DNA of 64,000 bases from Geminocystis sp. NIES-3708 (GCF_001548095.1 NZ_AP014815.1:3819410-3883409); one strand, 5' to 3'; shown: positions 21,201-28,711, counted from the stretch's first letter. Made by a program: numbers and translations. Notes: generated by a model not told the origin, from the letters alone.

Positions 21201-22212
21201 AGAAGCAGCCGAAAGCTGGGAAAATTTAGGCGAATGGCAAAAAGCAGGATTAGCATGGGAAAATATTAAGGAATTAGAAAAAGCTGGTTTATGTTACGAA
21301 GAAGGAGAATGTTGGCAATTAGCAGAAAAATGTTGGCGTGAGTTACAAAAAAATGATCGCATTGCTAAAATTTTAGAAAAACAAGAAAAATGGAAATTAG
21401 CAGCCGAAATCTGGGAAAAGTTGGAAGAATGGCAAAAAGCAGGAGTAGCATGGGAAAATATTAAGGAATTAGAAAAAGCTGGTATTTGCTATGAGAAAGG
21501 AAAATATTGGCGACAAGCAGAAGATTGTTGGCAACGACTAGAAAATTGGGAAAAAGTAGAAAATGCTTGTAAACAACAAGGCACATGGCAAAAAGCTGCT
21601 TATGAGTGGTTACAAGCGAATCAGTTAGAAAAGGCGGCACTTTGCTATGAAAACTGCCAAGATTGGGAAAAAGCGGCTAAATATTGGCAAAAATCAGAAA
21701 ATTGGGAAAGAGTTGGTCATGCTCGTGAACAACTACAACAATGGCAAGAAGCAGCATCAGCCTATTTAAATGCAAATATATATGAAAAAGCAGGAATTTG
21801 TTATGAAAAAGTAGAAAACTGGAGTAGTGCGGAAGAATGTTGGCGAAAATTGTGGAAATGGGAAAAATTAGCTATCGTTTGCCAATATCAACAAAAATGG
21901 CAAGAAGCGGCTAAAGCATGGCTATTGATAAATGAAATCGAAAAAGCAGCTATTTCTTATGAAAAATCTCAAGATTGGGAAAAAGCCGAAGAATGTTGGC
22001 GAAAATTGTCTAACTGGGAAAAATTAGCTACAGTTTGTGAATATCTCGAAAAATGGGAAGAAGCAGCACAACTTTGGCAATATCTCGAAAACTGGAAAAA
22101 AGCCGCTTTAGTGTGTTTAAAAATGGGTGATTTAGAAACCGCAATTAAATGCTACGAAAAGGGCGGATATGCTAAAGAAGTAGAAGAATGTCGTCAAAAA
22201 ATATCTAATTAG
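18280..22212 (+). CDS. Giant UvrD-like P-loop protein with 13-residue Trp-rich repeat array
   Basis: This 1310-residue protein has two halves. The first (to about residue 640) resembles a superfamily-1 helicase core: Walker A GNYGTGKTTTA with K188, Walker B YLDELHKF (D379/E380), a motif-III-like LVGNND and a motif-VI-like YTCTTVAKENLYFY. The last two are degenerate; the TRA arginine of motif VI is replaced by Val. The second half is repetitive. It is irregular from about 664 to 804. From residue 805 to 1298 there are 38 consecutive modules of exactly 13 residues, of the type EKAALCYENCQDW. Modules group in fours (52 residues), with two groups of five (65). No membrane segment or signal peptide is seen. 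The architecture loosely recalls TRANK1-like helicase/TPR proteins. Function is unknown; a nucleotide-switched scaffold is one inference. Confidence 0.85.
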   Translation: MTSTDLVISFSFDVWLKLNSLSLQVRDDFLRNFYQILLNSDSQEKISLLSENKSKKILIFSEENILQILALFSFNKEHKLVIKIINIFKYSQDFHSIREKGKEWGVITEIINVVNNFLMQNNNIESLFNDQYQLEKADLAINNNDFYFYFLEDNQLNHLQILSSQQYDIIHQKPSFPVILNGNYGTGKTTTAIYSALKQAHIFSKKGEEKILYVTENKFLVKEIRKISNNIRFAENIDFYHYLSLAKKIIDKYPLIFTQKFLSQRQITLYKFTEKFCKVKKIFVLKPELLWQEIRQTIKGSTKALKNHNGLISLDEYLSIKNQSLLPSNSDFKNIYNLAIEYQNWLESEKYWDELDFTRYLLNKLPDNYLGEYEAIYLDELHKFTELQIELILKLLKSHPHNNNFPQIFLVGNNDINIINNSFIWKKLKKILVESYHKLPEWKEIRELIEPQELNYNFIYNDNIVNLGSIASNLLGHNIHNYSWLKSSKKPLIISEINSNFLNSKSHLNINSGIIVFDDEEKNKLIAIFPEDSQRILHFDNINDIEFDQILVWKMFTKISFLQENSQLNDDEVDNLKYSYLYTCTTVAKENLYFYDQEIDKIWSFSNISDYVDFGYETELEPLFNDNYSEVQISLIADSYLKKGTDIAYQIASQIYQRYHNIIGAAKIEALLEEEQGNWGKAGDIWNKLGIFDEAIDSWNEVDKKLWLAKWAVLSIEDWQKRGNYFEDEKDYKLAKFCYEKANDFDGKLRCLEKDNFWELAGDECQAKNLTLQAQKYYQLADKYYHEHELTKSAIKMWTRLDKWDKVALIWEDLQQWEKAGNCWQKQGEVEKAALCWQKAQKWNSAQKCWEELENWQELALSYESQENWELAAQNWLKIGEIEKGAFCYQKANQWQNAENLWRELGYWGFVAISLQQQHRWQEAASAWNHTNPHELEALCYEQCQEWEKAEKCWLEAKNWTRIILACEKQGKWQEAAESWENLGEWQKAGLAWENIKELEKAGLCYEEGECWQLAEKCWRELQKNDRIAKILEKQEKWKLAAEIWEKLEEWQKAGVAWENIKELEKAGICYEKGKYWRQAEDCWQRLENWEKVENACKQQGTWQKAAYEWLQANQLEKAALCYENCQDWEKAAKYWQKSENWERVGHAREQLQQWQEAASAYLNANIYEKAGICYEKVENWSSAEECWRKLWKWEKLAIVCQYQQKWQEAAKAWLLINEIEKAAISYEKSQDWEKAEECWRKLSNWEKLATVCEYLEKWEEAAQLWQYLENWKKAALVCLKMGDLETAIKCYEKGGYAKEVEECRQKISN

Positions 22213-22366
22213 AAGTAGCTGAAAAAGTATTTTATTTTGATAGAAGTAGCTATCACTAGTGGGCTATTAGCTTAAATGACCAAAAATTCAAGATTATATA
22301 AAGTTTTGTTACAGTTATTGACACATTCATAATCTTGACGCTACTATGAAGTACAAATATTTATAA

Positions 22367-22387
22367 GTAAAAACTCGTAAGTAAATA
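22367..22387 (+). repeat. Direct repeat, left copy (flanks the PEP-CTERM gene)
   Basis: This 21-bp sequence beginning GTAAAAACTCGTAAGT recurs at 23402-23422 with one mismatch. The two copies bracket the PEP-CTERM gene, 1035 bp apart, in the same orientation. Confidence 0.6.
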
Positions 22388-22434
22388 CTTGCAAATTCGC
22401 TAACTAAAAATTAAAAAGAAGAGGAATTTATTCA

Positions 22435-23196
22435 ATGAAAATCACATCATCTAATTTAAGACAATTCGCGATAAATGTTACAATGGCTTCATGTGTGACG
22501 AGTATCCTCAGTTTAGGGTTTAGTAGTAATGCTCTTGCCATTTCTTTTAATCTTTCAACCGGTCAAGGAACGCCCAATTCAGGTACTCTAGGAAATCAAG
22601 GTGCTTTCACCACCAAATCAGGTACTACAACTATAGATTTTAACTCTTTATCATTAGGAGCGTTGAGTGATCCTTATACCGAAGGTATTGCAACTTTTGA
22701 TACCACATCTCCAATTGTAGATATAAGAAATGATGGGTTTGCTCCTGGTTTTTGTACCACCACCGCTCCTTGTTCTAATGCAGGTGTACCTGTCGCTAAT
22801 AGTAGTAATTATTTAGCAATATTTCAATCAAATGGGAATAATGGGGAAGTAGGCATATCTTTTTCCAAAGATATTAGTTACTTAGGATTCAATTGGGGAT
22901 TCGCAGATGCAGATAATACAACAGCCTTGTTTTATAATAATGGAAGCCCAATAGCTAGTTTCACTGCAACGCAGATATTTGGAAGTGTCGATTCTGAGGA
23001 AACTGGTTTTGTTGAATTTTCTGGTGGTATATTTGACAAAGTGGTATTCTCCCAAGTTGGTGGTGGAGGGTTTGAAATAGATAACCTTGCTTATCAGCAA
23101 GTTCCCGAACCTTTAACAATTCTCGGTTCTGGTTTAGCATTAGGTTTCGGGACATTATTCAAACGCAAAAAATCGAAACTAAAACAATCTTGTTAA
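22435..23196 (+). CDS. PEP-CTERM sorting domain protein (secreted)
   Basis: The 253-residue protein starts with a signal peptide (basic start, a hydrophobic stretch ending SSNALA). The mature part is Gly/Ser/Asn/Thr-rich with beta-strand character and one CTTTAPC segment, which may form a disulfide. It ends with the PEP-CTERM tail: QVPEPLTILGSGLALGFGTLF, then the basic KRKKSK. This tail directs export and processing by an exosortase at the membrane. No exosortase gene is in this window. It has an AGAGGAA-type ribosome site and lies between two copies of a 21-bp direct repeat. Confidence 0.88.
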   Translation: MKITSSNLRQFAINVTMASCVTSILSLGFSSNALAISFNLSTGQGTPNSGTLGNQGAFTTKSGTTTIDFNSLSLGALSDPYTEGIATFDTTSPIVDIRNDGFAPGFCTTTAPCSNAGVPVANSSNYLAIFQSNGNNGEVGISFSKDISYLGFNWGFADADNTTALFYNNGSPIASFTATQIFGSVDSEETGFVEFSGGIFDKVVFSQVGGGGFEIDNLAYQQVPEPLTILGSGLALGFGTLFKRKKSKLKQSC

Positions 23197-23544
23197 TGAT
23201 GAAATTATTACGTTTTTAATAACTCTTTAATGATCAAAGATTGAATATTGCACAATTCAATAATTGTTTCAAGTCTTAAATTATTAGTAAAAACTTATGA
23301 GAGTTCTTTTTATTACCTTCATAAGTTTTGATAGAACAATAATTGTTGAGATTATAAGATTTTTATTCATAGCTTGAAATAAACACTAGAAATTTAGATG
23401 CGTAAAAACTCGTAAGTGAATATTTTTAAATAGAAATCAATGTATAATTAATGGAAGTTTTTTTGGTAATCAGAAATTCATAACAATTAAGATCTGAGAA
23501 ATACTATCTTCGCCAAAACGGTTTTTTAGTACACCTTAATTAAC
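23197..23544. other. Intergenic region, 348 bp, between convergent genes
   Basis: It holds the right copy of the 21-bp direct repeat and small palindromes such as ACAATTCAATAATTGT near 23250. No ORF or RNA gene was seen. Confidence 0.5.
23402..23422 (+). repeat. Direct repeat, right copy
   Basis: This is the second copy of the 21-bp repeat at 22367, differing at one position (G for A at 23418). Confidence 0.6.
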
Positions 23545-24279
23545 CTAAACCCATGCATAAAAAATGGCTCTATCTTTACGCCATTTTACTAATTCGGCTT
23601 TTCTGAAACCTGCTGTTAATAACCATGATTTGACTAAAGCAATATTCGCCCCTGTCCAATTTGTAACATCTTTGCTTAATTCATTACTAGGATAAAACCG
23701 CATTAAAGGTTGAGGAAATAAACTGAAAAATAAGCTTATATGAGTTTCTAAAACTAATAACTCTTTTGTGACACTTCTAACTTTTTCAAGAGCAAATAAG
23801 GGATATTTCATATGGTATAAAACTCCTAAAAAAAATACCACATCAAAATTTCCAATTTTATCAGGATGTAAGTCTAAAACATCTATATTATAATCTTCTA
23901 CATGAGAATTATAAATTTTTCTTGCTAATTCAAAGCCTTGTTTTCCTGCTCCGAAATCACGCCAAAAATTATGATCTAAGCCATATAATTCTCTTTGTTC
24001 CCAAATAAAAGAATCTGTAGCTAAAACTTTTTTTGCTCCCCTTTTTTCTGCTGAAAATGAATAAAATCCGTCCCAAGCACCAATGTCTAAAACACTTTTA
24101 TTAGTTAAATCTTCGGGAATACCACTTAAAATCCATTGTTGAAATTTACGACAAAATTTACCTTCTTTTCCTTGTTTTGTAACTACATTTCTTCCAAAAT
24201 CTAAATAATGATGCCAATACTTGACTTTCGCTACTTCTTGTGCTAATTCTTCAGGATTTAATTCAGCTAAATTAATCAT
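23545..24279 (-). CDS. SAM-dependent methyltransferase, CmoB/DUF1698-like
   Basis: The 244-residue protein has a class I Rossmann methyltransferase core: motif I VLDIGAWDGFYSFSAEKRGA near residue 63, an acidic residue after the second strand (ATDSF), and VVFFLGVLYHMKYP at motif IV. The last segment resembles the CmoB/DUF1698 group that acts on tRNA wobble uridine or on small molecules. CmoB is longer, and its N-terminal extension is not present, so the tRNA role is not supported. It is monocistronic as far as can be seen. Confidence 0.75.
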   Translation of the reverse strand: MINLAELNPEELAQEVAKVKYWHHYLDFGRNVVTKQGKEGKFCRKFQQWILSGIPEDLTNKSVLDIGAWDGFYSFSAEKRGAKKVLATDSFIWEQRELYGLDHNFWRDFGAGKQGFELARKIYNSHVEDYNIDVLDLHPDKIGNFDVVFFLGVLYHMKYPLFALEKVRSVTKELLVLETHISLFFSLFPQPLMRFYPSNELSKDVTNWTGANIALVKSWLLTAGFRKAELVKWRKDRAIFYAWV

Positions 24280-24395
24280 AATTTGATGGTTAATTTTTAA
24301 TAAATATAAGGAACAATAAAAATTAATAGTTAATTATCTCATAAATCTATATACTGTTATATTAATTGTTTATTGTTCACTGTTAATTGTATTTT

Positions 24396-25214
24396 ATGTC
24401 TTCTTCTCAGTGGCTACGATTACTTAAAAATGTTGGTATTTGGCAAGGATCATTTACACAATTTTCTCCAGATGGTACTTTAATAAAAAATACTCCCACT
24501 TTGATTAATTTAGAAGGTTTAAACGATAATCAAACTATTAAATTAACGGTTAATCGTCTTGATAGTAATGAACCTCCTCATATTAACGAATTTACCAATC
24601 TTAATCGTAATATTTTCTTATTTGAAGATGGACATTTTGCCAAAGGCTCTCAACAGTTTAGCCCTTTTTCTGTGTTTGGGGCAGAATTTGGCTTTTTTGT
24701 AGATGACCGACGTTTGCGGATGGTACAGTTGTTTAATAAAGAAAGTAATTTAGAACAAGTTACCTTAATTCGTGAATTTCGTGCTAATGGTCATGGTGTA
24801 GAGCGATCGCCACTTACCATAAATCAATTAGAAGGAGAGTGGCAAGGAGAAGCTTTAACTTTATATCCTGATTGGCGTAATACCGATTCTTATACAACTA
24901 ATTTAATCGTCAAAAAAGAAGGAAATAATATAATTCAAACTTTAAAAACTCCAGAATTAAACATTACATCTCAAGGAAAAATTGATGGAAATATTATTAC
25001 TTTTTCTGAAAATAATCAAGATATTCGGATATTATTATTACCCGATGGGGCATCATCGACAACACCTTTAAAAATCGAAAATCGCCAATCTTTTTTTGTG
25101 GAATGTGCATGGTTAGTTGAGCCGAATCAAAGACTTCGGTTAATACGTCAATATGATGATAAAGGGGCTTGGATTAACGTAACTTTAGTAAAAGAAACGA
25201 AAATATTAATCTAA
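24396..25214 (+). CDS. DUF3598-type lipocalin-like protein
   Basis: The 272-residue protein begins MSSSQWLRLLKNVGIWQGSF. I chose the ATG at 24396 over the TTG nine bases upstream because the family begins there. It has two similar beta-rich halves, each opening with a G-x-WQG motif (GIWQGSFTQFSP and GEWQGEALTLYP), as in lipocalin-like barrels. The second half contains RQSFFVECAWLVEPNQRLRLIRQYD, typical of this cyanobacterial family. The function is not known; a ligand-binding role is possible. A HIP1 site lies inside the gene at 24803. Confidence 0.75.
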   Translation: MSSSQWLRLLKNVGIWQGSFTQFSPDGTLIKNTPTLINLEGLNDNQTIKLTVNRLDSNEPPHINEFTNLNRNIFLFEDGHFAKGSQQFSPFSVFGAEFGFFVDDRRLRMVQLFNKESNLEQVTLIREFRANGHGVERSPLTINQLEGEWQGEALTLYPDWRNTDSYTTNLIVKKEGNNIIQTLKTPELNITSQGKIDGNIITFSENNQDIRILLLPDGASSTTPLKIENRQSFFVECAWLVEPNQRLRLIRQYDDKGAWINVTLVKETKILI

Positions 25215-25249
25215 AGAATTAGCATCTTACTTTTTTTGAAAGTTAAATT

Positions 25250-25531
25250 TTAACTCCAATCTTCCGTATCTTCTTCTTGGTTTTTTCGGTACATTTTACC
25301 TTTACTATGTAAAATTCTCGCCTCTGTAAAAAGTTCTTCTTCCGTTAATTCCCACTGTTGTAAAATTGACTGTAAATCATATTGAATATCTCTCGCACCG
25401 GGAAAATTCTGATAACGTATAGTTAAACGTGCAACTTCAGCTAAATTATAATCAGTTTTGCCTTCTACAAAAATTTTTTTGATAATTTCTCGATCAATAT
25501 GACCTAATGGATGTTTTTGATCTATACTCAT
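25250..25531 (-). CDS. DUF3288-type small protein, cyanobacterial
   Basis: The 93-residue soluble protein has DQKHPLGHIDREIIKKIF, DYNLAEVARLTIRY, FPGARDIQYDLQ and WELTEEELF, which match my recollection of the DUF3288 family. It is helical and has no transmembrane segment. It is divergent from ispE with only 40 bp between starts, so the two share a short regulatory region. Function unknown. Confidence 0.75.
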   Translation of the reverse strand: MSIDQKHPLGHIDREIIKKIFVEGKTDYNLAEVARLTIRYQNFPGARDIQYDLQSILQQWELTEEELFTEARILHSKGKMYRKNQEEDTEDWS

Positions 25532-25571
25532 ATGCTATTCTTAATTCTTGCTTTGACTATCATTAAATTCT

Positions 25572-26513
25572 ATGCAATCTTACTCCCTATTTGCCCCCGC
25601 TAAAATTAATCTTCATCTTGAAATTATAGGTGATCGAGCTGACGGCTATCATCAATTAGTTATGATTATGCAAAGTGTGAATCTGGGGGATATAATTCAC
25701 TTAAGAGCTAATGGTACGGATGAAATTCGTTTGTTTTGTCAAAATCCTGAAGTACCTCTTGATAATAGCAATTTAGCCTATAAAGCCGCTTATTTAATGC
25801 AACAACAATTTCCTAAACCTGCTCAAAATTTTGGTGGTGTTGATATTACCATTGAGAAAAACATCCCCATAGCCGCAGGATTAGCAGGAGGCTCAACTAA
25901 CGCCGCCGCAGTATTAGTCGGTATTAATTTAATGTGGTCACTGGGTTTAACACAACCTGAACTACGAGATTTAGGAGCTTTATTAGGTTCAGATGTTCCT
26001 TTTTGTATTTCTGGAGGAACGTCGATCGCCACAGGTAGAGGAGAAGAAATTGAACCATTACCAGATTTAAGCGATATATGGGTTATTTTGGCAAAATACA
26101 GTAATTTAAGTGTTTCTACCCCTTGGGCTTATAACAGTTACAGAGAGCAATATAATCATCTTTATATATCCGATTCTCACGGTATTAATCAACGAACTCA
26201 TCAAGTTCATAGTGGAAATTTAGTCAAAGCTATTAGTCAACGAGATTCTCGCCAGATTGGATCGTTATTATATAATGACCTTGAAAAAATCGTTTTACCT
26301 CAATTCCCCACCGTCAAAGCTCTCATAGATGCCTTTAAAGCTAAAAATGTATTAGGTTCTCTCATGTCAGGATCAGGTCCTACGGTATTCGCTTTATGTG
26401 ATAGTCAAAATCAAGCAGAATTGATCGCATTAGAAGTAAAACAAACTATCAATGATCCAAACTTAAAATGTTGGGTCGCTCAGATGTGTACTCATGGCAT
26501 TATTGCTCTGTAA
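25572..26513 (+). CDS. ispE: 4-diphosphocytidyl-2-C-methyl-D-erythritol kinase
   Basis: The 313-residue GHMP kinase phosphorylates the 2-hydroxyl of CDP-methylerythritol in the MEP isoprenoid pathway. It has the N-terminal APAKINLHLEI, the ATP-binding PIAAGLAGGSTNAAAVL loop near residue 99, GSDVPFCISGG and the C-terminal MSGSGPTVFAL. All three GHMP motifs are intact. Downstream gmhB is convergent. The pathway feeds the carotenoid enzyme crtQ in this window. Confidence 0.95.
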   Translation: MQSYSLFAPAKINLHLEIIGDRADGYHQLVMIMQSVNLGDIIHLRANGTDEIRLFCQNPEVPLDNSNLAYKAAYLMQQQFPKPAQNFGGVDITIEKNIPIAAGLAGGSTNAAAVLVGINLMWSLGLTQPELRDLGALLGSDVPFCISGGTSIATGRGEEIEPLPDLSDIWVILAKYSNLSVSTPWAYNSYREQYNHLYISDSHGINQRTHQVHSGNLVKAISQRDSRQIGSLLYNDLEKIVLPQFPTVKALIDAFKAKNVLGSLMSGSGPTVFALCDSQNQAELIALEVKQTINDPNLKCWVAQMCTHGIIAL

Positions 26514-26523
26514 CAAAATTATT

Positions 26524-26739
26524 TTATAGATAATCTTTGAGATTAAAATAACCTTGAGGATAAAGTTTAAAAAGGATTAATCTAACACCATCTTCCATTA
26601 ATTTTTTACTTAATTTTTCCTCAAAAAAAGGTTTTAATGTCAATACTAAAGTATCAGTATATTGATGTAACTCTATCTCAATTAAAGAATTTAATTGTCT
26701 CAAAAATGCTTGATTAAAATCATCAGTATTGATAGTAAA
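26524..26739 (-). other. Unannotated ORF (71 codons) in frame after the gmhB stop
   Basis: Directly after the gmhB TGA and a second TAA, the same frame stays open for 71 codons. The reading looks protein-like (TDDFNQAFLRQLNSLIEIEL, then LKPFFEEKL, GVRLILFKLYPQGYFNLKDYL). The only ATG is late; a TTG could start a 59-residue protein. It may be a remnant or small gene. I do not recognise it. Confidence 0.35.
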
Positions 26740-26742
26740 TTA

Positions 26743-27279
26743 TCAATGATTAATTAATTGCAAAGTATCAGATAAATTTTCAAAAATAGGAATAGATATT
26801 TTATCTTTTGAGATTTTTTCCTGAGTTTCTTTTCCTCTTCCAGTTAATAGTAAAACTGGCTGACAACCAGCATTAAAAGCACATTCAATATCACTGGGGG
26901 CATCTCCTATAAAAAAAGATTGAGATAAATTAATATTATATTTTTGACTATAATTTAAAATTAAAGAGGGTAAAGGTTTTCGACAGTTACAATTATCTGA
27001 AGGTTGATGAGGACACATTAAAATATCAGCAAATTCTACTCCAAAATACCGATATTTCTCAATTATTCGCTTATGTATAGCTTTTACTTCTTCCAAAGAA
27101 AAATAACCTCGACTAATACCCGATTGATTAGTAACAATAACTAATTTGTAACCACTATTTTGCCATATTTTTAATGCTTCGGCTGCACCTTGAGGTAATG
27201 ATACTTGCTCAGGATGACTAAGATAAGGAATATAGTCGATGACAACTCCATCTCTATCTAAAAATAATGTTTTCATCAA
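26743..27279 (-). CDS. gmhB: D-glycero-beta-D-manno-heptose-1,7-bisphosphate 7-phosphatase, HAD family
   Basis: The 178-residue HAD phosphatase has the catalytic FLDRDGVVIDY at the N-terminus, the VTNQSG Ser/Thr motif, CNCRKP with the conserved Lys, and FIGDAPSDIECA with the metal-binding Asp. The zinc-binding segment CPHQPSDNCNC is typical of the GmhB branch, which removes the 7-phosphate in ADP-heptose synthesis; related enzymes act on histidinol phosphate. The start is one of the two adjacent Met codons. The TnpB element begins about 10 bp upstream of its start and probably separates it from its original promoter region. Confidence 0.87.
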   Translation of the reverse strand: MMKTLFLDRDGVVIDYIPYLSHPEQVSLPQGAAEALKIWQNSGYKLVIVTNQSGISRGYFSLEEVKAIHKRIIEKYRYFGVEFADILMCPHQPSDNCNCRKPLPSLILNYSQKYNINLSQSFFIGDAPSDIECAFNAGCQPVLLLTGRGKETQEKISKDKISIPIFENLSDTLQLINH

Positions 27280-27342
27280 GATTCTTGGGTTAGAAACCCC
27301 GCACTTTTAGGGCGGCTTTATATTTATTTCTACTTTACCATA

Positions 27343-27371
27343 TTGACAACTTTTGTTCTTCGACATATAAT
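27343..27371 (+). promoter_or_regulatory. Consensus sigma-70 promoter of tnpB
   Basis: TTGACA (27343-27348) and TATAAT (27366-27371) are both perfect, separated by exactly 17 bp. The tnpB ATG is 26 bp downstream of the -10 box. Confidence 0.8.
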
Positions 27372-27397
27372 GAGAATATAGCGAGAAATTAAAGGCT

Positions 27398-28663
27398 ATG
27401 TTTAAAACTCAAAAAAATCAAATTAGAGGACTGTCTCAAACAGAGTATTTAGCTTTACAAGAACTTTGTAGATTGTCAAAAAACCTCTACAATGTAGGGC
27501 TATACTCTGTTAGGCAGTTCTTTTTTGCTGAGAAAGCATTTCTTCGCTACGAATCCAATTACCATCAATGTAAAACTAATGAAAATTATCAATTATTAAA
27601 TACTGATATTGCTCAACAAACTTTAAAAGTTGTAGATAGAAGCTTCCGTTCGTTTTTTAATTTAATTAAAAAGGCTAAGTCTGGAAATTACCAATTCAAT
27701 CAAATATCTCTGCCACGCTACCTTAAAAAAGATGGCTATTTTAGCTTAATTATCCCTAGAATTAAAGTTAAAGATGGATTTTTTAAAGTACCTATGTCTA
27801 GGGAGTTTAAGGCTAAATATGGTGAAGTTAAATTACCTTTCCCTGACAGATTAGTTGATAAAAGTTTAAAAGAAGTACGAATACATCCTAAATATAATTG
27901 CCATTTTTTTGAGGTAGAATTTATTACTGAGGAAGAACTACAAATTGTTGAGTTTAAGTCTGACAATGCCTTATGTATAGATCTGGGACTTAATAATTTA
28001 GCAACTTGTGTAAGTACCAATGGGGCATCGTTTATTATCGATGGTCACAAATTAAAAAGTTATAACCACTGGTACAATAAATCAAACGCTAAGTTACAAT
28101 CAATCAAGGACAAACAAGGTACTAAAGGAGTAACTAAAAGACAAGGACGATTATTATTAAAAAGGAATAATCAAATTCGAGATTATCTAAGCAAAACAGC
28201 TAGATATATTATTGAAAATTGTCTCAGGCTAGATATTGGCACTCTAATAGTAGGGACGAACAAAGGTTGGAAACAAGATATTAACATTGGAAAAAGGAAT
28301 AATCAGAATTTTGTTCAAATACCTTTTTATTCGTTAAAAGAGAAGTTAAAATCTTTATGTGAAACTTATGGAATTCAGTACATAGAGCAGGAAGAATCCT
28401 ATACCAGTAAAGCAAGTGCTTTAGATAATGACTATATTCCTAACTATAATCCTGATAACACGGCTAAATATAAATATACCTTTAGTGGTAAACGAGTAAA
28501 AAGGGGATTGTATGAATCAAAGGATGGTATCAGGGTTAATGCCGATGCGAATGCGGCATGGAATATAGGACGTAAAAGTAAGCATAAGGGATTTTCCCAA
28601 GTGTGTAAGGGTCTTTTGACTAGCCCTTTAAGAATAAGTGACTTGAATGTAAGTTTAAGTTAA
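27398..28663 (+). CDS. tnpB: TnpB-like RNA-guided nuclease homologue (IS605 accessory protein)
   Basis: The 421-residue protein has an N-terminal helix-turn-helix (LSQTEYLALQELCRLSKNLYN), a middle wedge region and a RuvC domain. RuvC-I has CIDLGLNNLATC with D195. RuvC-III has VNADANAAWNIGRK with D383. The usual RuvC-II Glu is not in its normal context: this segment reads TLIVGTNKGWKQ, and acidic residues occur later in YIEQEESYTSKAS (E330, E332, E333). The CxxC zinc finger is absent, replaced by YKYTFSGKRVKRGLYESKDG. This is a known divergent TnpB branch; the shifted Glu may still complete the site. The full length suggests it is not decayed. Confidence 0.88.
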   Translation: MFKTQKNQIRGLSQTEYLALQELCRLSKNLYNVGLYSVRQFFFAEKAFLRYESNYHQCKTNENYQLLNTDIAQQTLKVVDRSFRSFFNLIKKAKSGNYQFNQISLPRYLKKDGYFSLIIPRIKVKDGFFKVPMSREFKAKYGEVKLPFPDRLVDKSLKEVRIHPKYNCHFFEVEFITEEELQIVEFKSDNALCIDLGLNNLATCVSTNGASFIIDGHKLKSYNHWYNKSNAKLQSIKDKQGTKGVTKRQGRLLLKRNNQIRDYLSKTARYIIENCLRLDIGTLIVGTNKGWKQDINIGKRNNQNFVQIPFYSLKEKLKSLCETYGIQYIEQEESYTSKASALDNDYIPNYNPDNTAKYKYTFSGKRVKRGLYESKDGIRVNADANAAWNIGRKSKHKGFSQVCKGLLTSPLRISDLNVSLS

Positions 28664-28702
28664 CTTCTTAAGAATCCTCGTGGCTTTAGCCCGATGGAGT
28701 GT
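28560..28702 (+). ncRNA. Candidate omega-RNA (reRNA) at the tnpB 3' end
   Basis: In IS605-type elements the guide scaffold covers the tnpB 3' end and right-end hairpin, and the guide begins past the element boundary. Here the right-end hairpin (28678-28694) is present and the transcript could run from tnpB into gmhB/RNase-flanking DNA. The extent is inferred only. Confidence 0.4.
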
Positions 28703-28711
28703 CAACTTATC

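Larger units (their letters stand above)
27284..28702 (+). mobile_element. Stand-alone IS605/IS1341-type element carrying only tnpB
   Basis: The element contains tnpB without a tnpA transposase. At the left end the imperfect palindrome GGGTTAGAAACCC (27287-27299) can form a hairpin. At the right end TCGTGGCTTTAGCCCGA (28678-28694) forms a stem around GGC/GCC, followed by AGTGTCAA. Such subterminal hairpins and the absence of terminal inverted repeats are typical. Exact ends are estimates. It sits between gmhB and the RNase gene, both read in the opposite direction. Movement would need a TnpA in trans. Confidence 0.7.
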
